DNA of 22,272 nt from an uncultured Eubacteriales bacterium. GTDB lineage: Bacteria > Bacillota > Clostridia > Oscillospirales > CAG-382. The stretch is from contig URCT01000030.1 of NCBI GenBank assembly GCA_900546385.1, positions 1 through 22,272 of the forward strand. Direction: 5' to 3'. Shown piece by piece: positions 8,236-16,405 of the stretch; within the stretch, counting starts at the first letter, position 1; every line of letters starts with the position of its first letter. Both the position numbers and the translations under genes were made by a program. The notes under the pieces were generated by a model. It saw nothing but the letters and a program-made list of their open reading frames with translations. It was not told the origin of the DNA and did not search any database.

Positions 8236-10026
8236 ATGAGTAACTACCCGAAAATCGGCATTCGCCCGGTCATTGACGGCCGTTGGGGCGGTGTGCGCGA
8301 AAGCCTTGAAACGCAAACCATGAACATGGCGCGCGCGGCGGCGGAATTGATTGCCGCAAATCTGCGCTACACCGACGGAACACCGGCCAAATGTGTCATC
8401 GGCTGCACCACCATCGGCGGCGGCGCGGAGGCGGCCAAGGTCGCCGAACAATTCGCGTCGGAAAATGTCGTCGCCACGCTTTCGGTCACGCCGTGCTGGT
8501 GCTACGGCAGTGAGACAATGGATTTGGATCCGACCACCATCAAAGCCGTTTGGGGCTTCAACGGCACGGAGCGTCCGGGTGCGGTGTATCTTGCGGCCGT
8601 TATGGCGGCACACGCCCAGCGCGGCTTGCCTGCTTTCTCAATTTACGGTCACGACGTACAGGATGCGTCCGATACAACCATTCCGGCAGATGTCGCCGAA
8701 AAGATTCTTCGCTTTGCCCGCGCGGCTCTCGCCGTCGGACAGATGAAAAACAAAGCCTATGTCAACATCGGCGGTGTGGCCATGGGCATTGCCGGTTCGT
8801 TCTGCGACGCTTCGTTCATGCAGAAATATTTGGGACTTCGCGCCGAATGGGTGGATCTTACCGAAGTGCTTCGCCGCGTGAAGCTCGAAATCTACGACAA
8901 GGACGAATACGAAAAGGCTCTCGCGTGGATTAAGGACAACTGCAAAGAGGGCTTCGACAAGAACGCCGGAAAGAAGTTCCCGGAGATCATCACCAAATCG
9001 AAGGTCATTCCGGCCGACAAGGACTGGGAATTCATCACCAAATTCACGCTCATCGTCGAGGATATCCTCCACGGCAATCCCAAACTTGCCGAAATGGGCT
9101 GGCATGAAGAATCGCTCGGCAGAAATGCAGCCGTCGGCGGCTTCCAAGGCCAAAGAATGTGGACAGACTGGCTGCCCAACGGCGATTTTACCGAATCGCT
9201 TCTCGCCTCGAGCTTCGACTGGAACGGCAAAAAGCCGCCTTTCCCGTTTGCAACCGAGAACGACACGTTAAACGGCATTGCCATGCTCTTTGCATCGCTT
9301 CTCACCGGCAAAGCACCCTGCTTCCACGATGTGCGCACCTATTGGTCGCCCGAAGCGGTGAAGCGTGTGACCGGAAAAGAATTGACCGGAAGCGCCGCAA
9401 ACGGCATCATTCATTTGATCAATTCCGGCGCGACCGCCATGGACTGCACCGGTGCTTCCAAGGACGAAACCGGTGCTGGAACGGTAAAGGAATGGTGGAA
9501 CATGACCGATGCGGATATTTCCGCCTGCCTTGCCGCCACCGACTGGTGCCGTGCCGATTATGAATATTTCCGCGGCGGCGGATTCTCCTCCCACTTCAAG
9601 ACGCTTGCCGAAATGCCGGTGACCATGCTTCGCGTCAACCTCATCGACGGCGTCGGCCCGACGCTTCAGATCGCCGAAGGCACAACCGTTGTGCTGCCGG
9701 AGGAGGTTCACGAAAAGCTTGACAAGCGCACCGACCCGACCTGGCCGACCACCTGGTTTGCGCCGACGCTCACCGGAAAGGGCGCGTTTGCCGACGTTTA
9801 CTCGGTCATGGCCAACTGGGGTGCTAACCACGGCGTGACGGTTCACGGCCACATCGGCGCGGATCTTATCACGCTTGCTTCCATGCTCCGCATTCCGGTT
9901 TCGCTTCACAACGTGAGCGAAGAAAAGATTTACCGCCCGCACGCCTGGAGCGGCTTCGGCAAGGGCGATGATTCGACCTCGACCGATTACAGAGCCTGCG
10001 AGCATTACGGCCCGTTATACAAATAA
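8236..10026 (+). CDS. fucI: L-fucose isomerase
   Basis: Interconverts L-fucose and L-fuculose (and often D-arabinose and D-ribulose) in the cytosol using Mn2+, the first step of fucose catabolism. The 596-residue length matches the family. The protein parallels E. coli FucI through most of its length, for example RWGGVRESLE near 16-25, ATENDTLNG, DVRTYWSPEAVKRVTG, HLINSG, YFRGGGFS and WGANHG. The residues equivalent to the metal and catalytic Glu337, Asp361 and His528 of E. coli are Glu341, Asp365 and His532. ATG at 8236 has AAAGAGGTG about 8 nt upstream. The gene appears monocistronic: no fuculokinase, fuculose-phosphate aldolase, transporter or fucosidase adjoins it, and a terminator follows at once. 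Confidence 0.96.
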   Translation: MSNYPKIGIRPVIDGRWGGVRESLETQTMNMARAAAELIAANLRYTDGTPAKCVIGCTTIGGGAEAAKVAEQFASENVVATLSVTPCWCYGSETMDLDPTTIKAVWGFNGTERPGAVYLAAVMAAHAQRGLPAFSIYGHDVQDASDTTIPADVAEKILRFARAALAVGQMKNKAYVNIGGVAMGIAGSFCDASFMQKYLGLRAEWVDLTEVLRRVKLEIYDKDEYEKALAWIKDNCKEGFDKNAGKKFPEIITKSKVIPADKDWEFITKFTLIVEDILHGNPKLAEMGWHEESLGRNAAVGGFQGQRMWTDWLPNGDFTESLLASSFDWNGKKPPFPFATENDTLNGIAMLFASLLTGKAPCFHDVRTYWSPEAVKRVTGKELTGSAANGIIHLINSGATAMDCTGASKDETGAGTVKEWWNMTDADISACLAATDWCRADYEYFRGGGFSSHFKTLAEMPVTMLRVNLIDGVGPTLQIAEGTTVVLPEEVHEKLDKRTDPTWPTTWFAPTLTGKGAFADVYSVMANWGANHGVTVHGHIGADLITLASMLRIPVSLHNVSEEKIYRPHAWSGFGKGDDSTSTDYRACEHYGPLYK

Positions 10027-10043
10027 GCTGTCAAAAGCATAGC

Positions 10044-10087
10044 AAAAGACCGCAAACCCGGTACGAGTTTGCGGTCTTTTCGTTTTT
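10044..10087. terminator. Bidirectional intrinsic terminator between fucI and the esterase gene
   Basis: A perfect 14-bp inverted repeat (10044-10057 with 10067-10080, 9-nt loop) with core GACCGCAAAC/GTTTGCGGTC. An A-run on the left and a T-run on the right of the core serve both strands. It ends the rightward fucI transcript and the leftward esterase transcript, whose stop codon is at 10100. Confidence 0.92.
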
Positions 10088-10099
10088 TGTTCTGTTGCG

Positions 10100-11101
10100 C
10101 TACGATTTTTTTATTTTCCGGATAAACGCGGCAAGCTTGCGTGAAACACGCACCGAGGCGTTGACGTTGGGATGTCCCACCGCGCCGACCTCGTTCTTTT
10201 TGCCGTAAATGTCGTCCACCGGCAAAAAATACAGGTTTTCGTCGTTCGGACGGCGGTCATCGATCAGCTTTTGCAAAATCTTCTTGAACTTGCCGTTCAT
10301 CATGCCGTATGTCCAGATAATAACGGCGTTCGGATACGCACGGCGAATCTTGTCAAGCAGTTTTCCGCCCTCTCGGTACATGATCTCCTCAGTCGTACCG
10401 CCGGGAACATCGTTTGTTCCGCAGTTGAGAACCATCACGTCCGGCTGCCACAAGGTGTGGTCATAGCCGGTCTTGCCCCAGGTGACCATATCGAACATTT
10501 CTTCAAACCGCACACCGACTTGGTCGCCGCAGCTGTGCCAAACGCCCTGTCCGCTCATACAGACCGTGCGGATCTCCGCGTCAAGGCGTTTTGCCGTGTG
10601 ATAGGCATACGTTTCGGTGCTGTCCTGCTCATAGGTGGCATACTCGTTTTTGTCGCTTGATGCCATGTCGCCAAAACCGGCCGTGATCGAATCGCCCAAA
10701 AATTCAAGCTTGAACGGCTTTTCGGCAGGCGGCGGCAGAAATTCCGGCGTTTTGCCGTACACGCGCACGTTTTGGAAAACAAGCGGCACCGCGCCCTCGG
10801 AAATGCGAAGCACCTTGACGGTATGAACGGCATCGCGGTCAAAATCGACAAGCAGCTTATCGGCAAGCTCATATAAGCCGCACCGGGTTTCGCGCTTATC
10901 GGCAAACACCTTGACATATACCGGTGCCGCACCGGCATAGTCTGCAAAGCGGATCTCGGCACGGTTACCGCGGAACGAAAACTCGATACCGCTGTTGCTC
11001 CACGGAAGAAGCAGTCCGGTCTCGTTCGTTTCGCTACGTCCGAGAACGCGATAGGCGTTCGGCTCGGCAAAGCCGCATTCTTTATACGTTGAAGAAAACA
11101 T
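10100..11101 (-). CDS. SGNH-hydrolase carbohydrate esterase, CE2-like
   Basis: Probably removes acetyl groups from sugars or oligosaccharides. The 333-residue protein has an N-terminal beta-sandwich region (about 1-120), as in carbohydrate esterase family 2, then an SGNH domain. The serine motif is FLGDSITAGFGD with Ser138, the block III motif is NCGTNDVPGG (about 226-235), and the catalytic histidine is in GHPN (His310). The usual acidic residue before the histidine is replaced (AVGHPN), as in CE2 enzymes that use a Ser-His dyad. No signal peptide is seen, so it should act on imported sugar. ATG at 11101 is chosen over earlier starts because AAGGAG lies 7 nt upstream. It follows the MATE gene by 56 nt and also has its own promoter. 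The substrate cannot be read from sequence. Confidence 0.85.
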   Translation of the reverse strand: MFSSTYKECGFAEPNAYRVLGRSETNETGLLLPWSNSGIEFSFRGNRAEIRFADYAGAAPVYVKVFADKRETRCGLYELADKLLVDFDRDAVHTVKVLRISEGAVPLVFQNVRVYGKTPEFLPPPAEKPFKLEFLGDSITAGFGDMASSDKNEYATYEQDSTETYAYHTAKRLDAEIRTVCMSGQGVWHSCGDQVGVRFEEMFDMVTWGKTGYDHTLWQPDVMVLNCGTNDVPGGTTEEIMYREGGKLLDKIRRAYPNAVIIWTYGMMNGKFKKILQKLIDDRRPNDENLYFLPVDDIYGKKNEVGAVGHPNVNASVRVSRKLAAFIRKIKKS

Positions 11102-11118
11102 GAAAAAGCTCCTTAAAT

Positions 11119-11134
11119 CTGACATTTTTGTCAG
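11119..11134. promoter_or_regulatory. Palindromic operator candidate at the esterase promoter
   Basis: CTGACA and TGTCAG form a perfect 6-bp inverted repeat around TTTT (16 bp in all). It overlaps the -10 box by two bases and covers the predicted transcription start, the usual place for a repressor site. No regulator for it is identified. Confidence 0.45.
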
Positions 11135-11161
11135 TATAGCACAGCGTGTGCCGGCTGTCAA
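11133..11161 (-). promoter_or_regulatory. Promoter of the esterase gene
   Basis: On the minus strand TTGACA (11156-11161) and TATACT (11133-11138) are spaced by 17 nt, with an extended TG before the -10. The -35 box overlaps the stop codon of the upstream transporter gene. The esterase can therefore be expressed independently of the two genes ahead of it. Confidence 0.8.
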
Positions 11162-12568
11162 GCTTTCTCCGGGTGCTTTTCACACTTTTTTAAGATCACT
11201 TCGGCGCAGATAAAATGCACGGCAGCCGTAAGAAGCCATGACAGCGGAAAAGAAATAAAAATACACACAAGCGTCGGAACTTTCGGGAACACCGTAAGAA
11301 GCCATACCACGCGGAACACGCACGAACCGGCAAGCGACACACACGCCGCCGTCACGGCTCTTCCGAGTCCCTGCATGGTGCCCGAACCGACCTCCATCAA
11401 GGCAAGAAAGGCATAGGGAACCAGCATGACAAACGTCCGTGTTTCGGCGGCGTTATACGCCAAGCGCTCTAACGAACCTTCCGCCGCTTTCCGGATGCCG
11501 TACAGCGCAAAAAGCGGCTCACGAAGCAAAATCAGCAGTCCGCCGAACAGAACGGCTGCGCACACGCCGATAAGATAACAGGCGCGCCGCACCTCGCGCA
11601 CGCGCTTATAGTCGCCTGCGCCGACGTTCTGCCCGACAAAGCACAGCGCCGCCTGCCCCACCGCGTTCACCGCAATATTGGCAAAGCCCTCGATGCCGGT
11701 TGCCGCCGAAACGCCCTTAACCACCGGCGCAAAGGCGGCGTCTGCCGCAACGGCGGCATTGTTGACCGCAAGCACCGACGACTGAATGAGCATATGCGAC
11801 ACGGAGAATAACATACTTTGCACACCGGCCGGAAGCCCGATGTGAAGGATCTTTCCGAACGCCGCTTTATGTAAGCGTATCTGCGCCAGCTTTAAGCCGA
11901 AAAAGCTGTCACGCGTCAATCGGTGCACCAAAAGCACCGCGCAAAACGCGTTCGAAAGCACGGTTGCCGCCGCAACTCCCTCCACCGACCGATGGAAGCC
12001 CACGACAAATAACAGATTTAAGAGCACATTCAATACGCCGCCGGCCGTAAGGATCATCATCGGCGTTTTGGTGTTTCCGGCCGCATGAAAGAGCGCCGAC
12101 GCAAAATTCACAACCGACACAAACGGCACGCCGATAAAATACACGCGCGTGTACACAAGCGCTAATGTATATAGCCGTCCCGTGTTTCCCATATACGCAA
12201 GTGCCGCGCCGGACACGGCAAAGCCGATCGCGCCGCACAAAAGTCCAAACAGCACGCTCATGCCGAGAGCGGTGTGCATGGTTTCGGTCATGGCCTTTTT
12301 CTGTTTCGAACCGACCGCGCGCCATCACCACTTTCGCACCGACACTGCACCCGATAAAGACATTGACGACCAAATTGATAAACGCCGTCGTCGTTCCGAC
12401 CGCTCCCACCGCATCCGGTTCGCTCGAAAGTCCCACAATGACCGTATCCGCCATGTTGAATGCCACCTGCAGGAGGTTGGCGGCCATGAGCGGCAGGCAA
12501 AAGCGTAATATCTGCGGAAAAAGTGCGCCGTGGAGCAAAACGAAATGCGCTTTGTTTGACCGATTCAT
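11158..12568 (-). pseudogene. MATE-family multidrug/cation efflux transporter, frameshifted
   Basis: The gene encodes a MATE/DinF-type antiporter of about 470 residues and 12 membrane segments, but in two frames. The N-terminal part (from ATG 12568, or ATG 12574) has FPQILRFCLPLMAANLLQVAFNMADTVIVGL and NVFIGCSVGAKVVMAR. The remainder runs in another frame as AVGSKQKKAMTETMHTALGMSVLFGLL through to the stop at 11158. The frames join perfectly if two bases (GC) are added to the CG run at 12316-12322, giving VVMARAVGSKQKKAM, a normal MATE sequence. The break may be a real slippage deletion or a sequencing or assembly error. GAGG lies 9 nt before ATG 12568. It starts 13 nt after the preceding gene, so the two are co-transcribed. 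No drug substrate can be inferred. Confidence 0.85.
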
Positions 12569-12581
12569 GTTCATTCGCCTC

Positions 12582-14579
12582 TCACTTTTCCAAGATGCGG
12601 ATGCACTTGTCGTTGTCCGACGGGCTTTCGGCAAGCGCGTTGTAAAACTTGATGAGGTAGTATAACAAGCCGTCCTGCTCGTTGGCATACGGGTCATAGA
12701 ACTCGCCCTTCACGCCGTTGACCGAAAACGGATAAAGATAGGTGCACGACGCGCTTCCGTCCGCACGGTAAAGCGAAAGCATATTGCGTGCGCTTTCATA
12801 GGCACGCGTTTTGTACGCTTTATCACCGCTTGCGGCAGCATAGTGCAGAAAGGCGTTTGATGTATGCACCGACGCCGAATGCGGAAACGTATCGCCGTAC
12901 ATCCGCCGCTTGCCGAACCAATAGCCATCCCAGTGCCGGATGGCTTGGTCGTGCAAGAAATGCGACGGTTGGCTGCCGTTGAAGCGTTCGAGAATTTTTA
13001 TATGCTTTCCGGCATCGTCAAGCAGACGTTTATCTTCGGTAAGCATATACAGCTGACACAAAATCGTCACCGCCGGTGCGACGATGGTTTGCTCGTATTT
13101 GACCTCGTGTTCGGGATAGTTTGTGCTGTTTTTCATAATGGTCTCGGCGTGCTTTTTGTACATTTCGGTAAGCGCGTCGGCTTTGTCGGTCATTCCGGCC
13201 TTGCGTAATGCCGCCACGCTCTCATACACCGAAAGGCCGTTGGGATAGAACTTTTCTCCGCCGATGGAATAGTACACCGAAAGCAGCTTAAACATCTTTT
13301 CAAGATACCCTTTGTCGCCGGTCAAGTTGTACATTTCAAGCACAAGCACCGACATCCACGGCGCGTTATACAGCCGTTTGAACTCGGTGTGCTTGCCGAC
13401 GTTGTTGTACACCTCACCGGTTTCCTCATCGTAAAACTCGCGCGTGACGAACCGATAGTATTTCATGAATTTTTCGTAGACTTCATCGTCCTTGACCCAT
13501 TGCAGGTATTTTGCCACCAAAAGTCCCATGACAAGCCGTTCGCGCGACGCATTGAAATCGGTGAACACATAGTCGAACACCTGGCATTTCTCCTCGTTGT
13601 CATAGATGAGAAACGCGCCGTCTAACATATCGCCCTCTTCGTTGAACTGTTGCTTGTCGATGATAAAATGCACGCGGCGGCGGATTAGCTCTTTTAACGG
13701 AAGCTGCACGAAAAAGCGCGTGATCGTCTCATTTTCTCCCGCGCGCACCGTAAATAAGTGGTCACCCAAGCGCTCCGGCGAAAGCAACACCTGCGTTTTT
13801 CCGTCTTTAACGCAGACCGGAATATTCTTTCCGTCAAGAAAAACTGAAGCATTCGGATGGTTGACGGTAAACGCTATCTTTTCATTCGAAAAAACGGTGA
13901 AATTTTCTGAATCGATCAAAATGAGGTCCCGTCTTTTTTCCAGTTCTTCGCGGAAATGCCCGTCCTTATACCAAAACAGCTCCCACGAAAGCTTGATTTT
14001 TTCACCGGGTCTTAAGCGAAACGGCGTCGGGTGCAGAATAAAATCGCCGCGGTCGTCACTGCCGAGGTTGCCGAGACTGTTGACAACGTGCAAAATTCGG
14101 TCAACGCTGTACGAATCAAGACTTCCCTCGGTCAGCACAAGGCCGAGTCCGAAGTCACATAAACCCATTTTGACCGCATTTATGTAAGAGGTGTTCCGGC
14201 CGCACCAGATATTGGTGTTGCACCGTTCGGTCATGCAGATTTTCGCGTTGGCATAGCTGTCGCGAAAGGGCGCGTAAATGCCGAAATCGCCGCGATTGCA
14301 GAAAACATCGCCCTCCAAGCGGTTTTCAAGCGTATAGGTTTCGCGGTAGGTGTCGCCGCAAAGTGCACGGTCTGCCGTAATGCGAAGATACAAGGTTTCA
14401 TACACGGCACACAGGCCGTTTTCGGTCGGCGTGACCGACACAACGTTTGCATTTTTCACCGTTCCCCAGGTATTGTTCACGCCAAGCCAGTTCATGGCAT
14501 AAGGGTCAGCGGTATTTACCATGGATTCCACACCGCCGTTTTCTAAATTATAGCGAATTTCAAATGAATTTTCAGACAC
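12582..14579 (-). CDS. Putative six-hairpin (alpha/alpha barrel) carbohydrate-active protein
   Basis: I do not recognise a specific family. The 665-residue protein appears to have an N-terminal beta-rich region (about 1-290), ending in a small Ig-like stretch (TVNHPNASVFLDGKNIPV), then a helical repeat region (about 320-650). The helical part has the periodic Trp/Tyr/His pattern of six-hairpin glycosidases and polysaccharide lyases. RHWDGYWFGKRRMYGDTFPHSASVHT near residues 545-572 is rich in aromatic and ionisable residues and looks like an active-site strip. There is no signal peptide, so it is probably cytosolic. GTG at 14579 is chosen as start because GGAGG lies 8 nt upstream. It is the first gene of a group with the transporter and esterase and is divergent from an AraC regulator, which supports a sugar-utilisation role. 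Hydrolase and lyase are equally open. Confidence 0.6.
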   Translation of the reverse strand: MSENSFEIRYNLENGGVESMVNTADPYAMNWLGVNNTWGTVKNANVVSVTPTENGLCAVYETLYLRITADRALCGDTYRETYTLENRLEGDVFCNRGDFGIYAPFRDSYANAKICMTERCNTNIWCGRNTSYINAVKMGLCDFGLGLVLTEGSLDSYSVDRILHVVNSLGNLGSDDRGDFILHPTPFRLRPGEKIKLSWELFWYKDGHFREELEKRRDLILIDSENFTVFSNEKIAFTVNHPNASVFLDGKNIPVCVKDGKTQVLLSPERLGDHLFTVRAGENETITRFFVQLPLKELIRRRVHFIIDKQQFNEEGDMLDGAFLIYDNEEKCQVFDYVFTDFNASRERLVMGLLVAKYLQWVKDDEVYEKFMKYYRFVTREFYDEETGEVYNNVGKHTEFKRLYNAPWMSVLVLEMYNLTGDKGYLEKMFKLLSVYYSIGGEKFYPNGLSVYESVAALRKAGMTDKADALTEMYKKHAETIMKNSTNYPEHEVKYEQTIVAPAVTILCQLYMLTEDKRLLDDAGKHIKILERFNGSQPSHFLHDQAIRHWDGYWFGKRRMYGDTFPHSASVHTSNAFLHYAAASGDKAYKTRAYESARNMLSLYRADGSASCTYLYPFSVNGVKGEFYDPYANEQDGLLYYLIKFYNALAESPSDNDKCIRILEK

Positions 14580-14623
14580 GTTTCTTTCCTCCGTGTTTCT
14601 TTTATGGACGTTTGCCGCCTATC

Positions 14624-14629
14624 ATTATA
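14624..14629 (-). promoter_or_regulatory. Probable -10 box of the carbohydrate gene group
   Basis: TATAAT on the minus strand lies 45 nt before the GTG start at 14579. There is no good TTGACA-like box 16-18 nt upstream. A promoter with a poor -35 box is what is expected of one that needs an activator, such as the divergent AraC-type protein. Confidence 0.5.
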
Positions 14630-14663
14630 CGGCTTCCACGGCAAATTACCATACACATTTCGC

Positions 14664-14693
14664 TTCGAATGCTTGCACTTTTCGAAACACTTT
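14664..14693. promoter_or_regulatory. Candidate AraC-type regulator binding region
   Basis: Two self-complementary TTCGAA hexamers (14664-14669 and 14681-14686) are 17 bp apart. Overlapping them is a direct repeat of CACTTT (14676-14681 and 14688-14693, 12 bp apart). The cluster sits upstream of the weak minus-strand promoter and just before the araC -35 box, so one protein could act on both. The assignment is positional only. Confidence 0.4.
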
Positions 14694-14695
14694 GC

Positions 14696-14724
14696 TTGAC
14701 AGGTGCCGCTTTTCGTGCTATACT
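14696..14724 (+). promoter_or_regulatory. Promoter of the AraC-family gene
   Basis: TTGACA (14696-14701) and TATACT (14719-14724) are spaced by 17 nt with an extended TG ahead of the -10. It is nearly the same design as the esterase promoter. The ATG lies 20 nt downstream of the -10, giving a very short leader that is mostly ribosome site. Confidence 0.85.
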
Positions 14725-14744
14725 TATTTTTAAGAGGTGAGCGT

Positions 14745-15590
14745 ATGGGCTTTTGCCGAAAAACGACCTTTTCCGAGCTGTATACGCTCGATTTTGAAAT
14801 CACGAATTTATTTGCCATGCGGCAGAAATGGCGTGCCGGAACGGAATTCCGCATGGAGCATCCGCGCCGCGCAAACGGGCTGATCCTTCTTTGCGGCGCA
14901 ACCGGAAAATATACCGGAAAAACCGGCTCTTTCTTTGCGCCGACCGGAAGCGTGGTCTGTCTGCCTGAAGAGAGCGAATACGCAGTCTTAAACCTTTCGG
15001 ACGGCAAAGAACCTGACTATCCGGACGCCTATCTCATCGAATTCCGTGCATTTTCGCAAAAGATTCCGCTGACCTTCGGCGATGCGCCCTTTCTCATCAA
15101 AAACGCAAACTTTATCTTACTTCGCGAGCTTGCCGAAAAAACGGTGCTTGCCTGCGAAGCGCCGATCAAATCGCCCTGCACCGTGCGTGCCGGAATCTAT
15201 GAAATGCTCTCCTTACTCAGCGAAAGCTCCTTGGAGGTCGGAAACAAGCGTTTTTCGCCCATCATGCCGGGAATCGAATACTTGCGCAAAAATCCGCAAA
15301 GCTCGCTTTCGGTGGAGGAGCTTGCGAAGATGTGCCACGTCAGCAGTGCCAATTTTCGCAAGCTGTTCAAGGAATACTCCGGGAAGAGTCCGGCAAGCTA
15401 CCGTATTGACCGAAAGCTGGAGCTTGCCAAACGAATGCTTGAAAGCGAAAAGGTTTCCTTTTCTTATATTGCCGAGGCACTCGGCTTTGAAAGCGAAGCC
15501 TATTTCAGCCGGCTGTTCAAGAAAAAGATCGGCTGTTCCCCAAGCGTCTACCGCGAAACAAAGCTGAAAGGATATCCGGATGAACCTTAG
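14745..15590 (+). CDS. AraC/XylS-family transcriptional regulator
   Basis: Sugar-responsive type of DNA-binding regulator, 281 residues. The N-terminal half (about 1-165) has a cupin-like effector domain pattern (YTGKTGSFFAPTGSVVCLPEESEYAVLNL). The C-terminal half (about 172-272) has the two helix-turn-helix motifs of the family: LSVEELAKMCHVSSANFRKLFKEYSGKSPASYRIDRKLELAKRML, then ISYIAEALGFESEAYFSRLFKKKIGCSPSVYR-like sequence (the first residues actually read FSYIAEALGF). ATG at 14745 is preferred over an upstream GTG at 14703, which would lie inside the promoter; AGAGGTGAG sits just before the ATG. It is divergent from the carbohydrate gene group, its most likely target. The effector is unknown. 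Confidence 0.92.
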   Translation: MGFCRKTTFSELYTLDFEITNLFAMRQKWRAGTEFRMEHPRRANGLILLCGATGKYTGKTGSFFAPTGSVVCLPEESEYAVLNLSDGKEPDYPDAYLIEFRAFSQKIPLTFGDAPFLIKNANFILLRELAEKTVLACEAPIKSPCTVRAGIYEMLSLLSESSLEVGNKRFSPIMPGIEYLRKNPQSSLSVEELAKMCHVSSANFRKLFKEYSGKSPASYRIDRKLELAKRMLESEKVSFSYIAEALGFESEAYFSRLFKKKIGCSPSVYRETKLKGYPDEP

Positions 15591-15713
15591 CTATACCGCA
15601 TACACCGAAGAAAACAAGGCCTTGCGCCGACAGCTTCCTATAAGGCTCTCGGACAGCCGAAGCCATACGACACAACCTCCATTCTGCTTACAGAAGAAAC
15701 GGAAAACCAATGA
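15580..15713 (+). pseudogene. Remnant of an unidentified gene between araC and trmO
   Basis: An ATG at 15580, overlapping the araC stop by 11 nt and preceded by AAAGGA, opens a protein-like start (MNLSYTAYTEENKALRRQLP). From about 15639 a different frame carries a protein-like end (YKALGQPKPYDTTSILLTEETENQ) whose TGA at 15711-15713 overlaps the trmO ATG. Both ends keep the tight junctions expected of an intact operon gene, but only about 130 bp remain and the frames do not match. The simplest reading is a large internal deletion of a gene once placed between araC and trmO. The parent family was not recognised. Confidence 0.45.
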
Positions 15714-16405
15714 GTGAACTAAAAATTATCGCACACATCCGCACCGACTTTCCCGAAAAGTTCGGTATACCGCGCCAGAGCGGCATTATCGAAGACCTTG
15801 TCGGACGCATTGTCTTTGAGCCGGAATACCGCAGCGAAGACGCTTTTCGCGGCATTGAAGGCTACGATTATCTTTGGCTGTTGTGGGCGTTTGAGGGCAC
15901 AGATCGCGGACATTGGTCGGCAACCGTCACACCGCCCCGGCTCGGCGGCAAAAAGACCATGGGCGTTTTCGCCACACGTTCGCCGTTCCGTCCGAATCCG
16001 ATTGGACTGTCTTCGGTGCGTCTTGACCGGTATGAACTGACCGATGAGGGGCCGGTTCTATACGTTTCCGGCGCGGATCTGCGCGACAACACGCCGATTT
16101 ATGACATCAAGCCGTATCTCGCCTACACCGACAGCCATCCCGACGCGCGCGAGGGCTTTGCCGGACGCGTCAAGGATCAAACACTGCCCGTGGTCTTTCC
16201 GCCGGAGCTTGCGGCAATGCTTCCGGAAAGCAAGCGAAAAGCCGCGCTTGCCGTGCTTGCCGAAGATCCGCGCCCTGCCTATCACGACGACGAACGCCGC
16301 TATGGCGTTTCCTTTGCCGGATATGATATCCGTTTTCACGTCAAGGATCGGGTCTTGACGGTATGTGAGGTCGTTCCGTTAAAAAACGGCAGACAGCCGA
16401 TTTGA
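15710..16405 (+). CDS. trmO: TrmO (TsaA/VirR-like), tRNA N6-threonylcarbamoyladenosine37 methyltransferase
   Basis: TrmO uses S-adenosylmethionine to methylate N6 of the t6A base at position 37 of ANN-decoding tRNAs, notably tRNA-Thr. The 231-residue protein has the TsaA beta-barrel N-domain with the family signatures GIPRQSGI (19-26), FATRSPFRPNPIGLSSVRL (about 87-105) and GADLRDNTPIYDIKPYLAYTDS (about 121-142). It also has the smaller C-terminal region of the longer bacterial forms, with its DPRPAYHDD-type segment. ATG at 15710 has only a weak ribosome site and overlaps the TGA of the upstream remnant, which points to former translational coupling. It is probably transcribed from the araC promoter. 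Confidence 0.93.
   Translation: MSELKIIAHIRTDFPEKFGIPRQSGIIEDLVGRIVFEPEYRSEDAFRGIEGYDYLWLLWAFEGTDRGHWSATVTPPRLGGKKTMGVFATRSPFRPNPIGLSSVRLDRYELTDEGPVLYVSGADLRDNTPIYDIKPYLAYTDSHPDAREGFAGRVKDQTLPVVFPPELAAMLPESKRKAALAVLAEDPRPAYHDDERRYGVSFAGYDIRFHVKDRVLTVCEVVPLKNGRQPI

Noticed and set aside
9268..10005. Minus-strand open frame of 245 codons opposite fucI
   Set aside because: Antisense shadow of a well-supported gene. High GC content leaves few stop codons in this frame.
11909..12320. Continuation of the transporter N-terminal frame past the CG run
   Set aside because: Beyond 12320 it reads as a Cys/Arg/Gly-rich shadow with no membrane segments, while the other frame carries clear MATE sequence. 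It is a frameshift by-product.
15580..15717. 45-codon open frame between araC and trmO as an intact gene
   Set aside because: Its second half is Arg/Thr/Gln-rich and unlike a protein, while another frame there looks coding and ends exactly at the trmO start. A deletion remnant explains both better.
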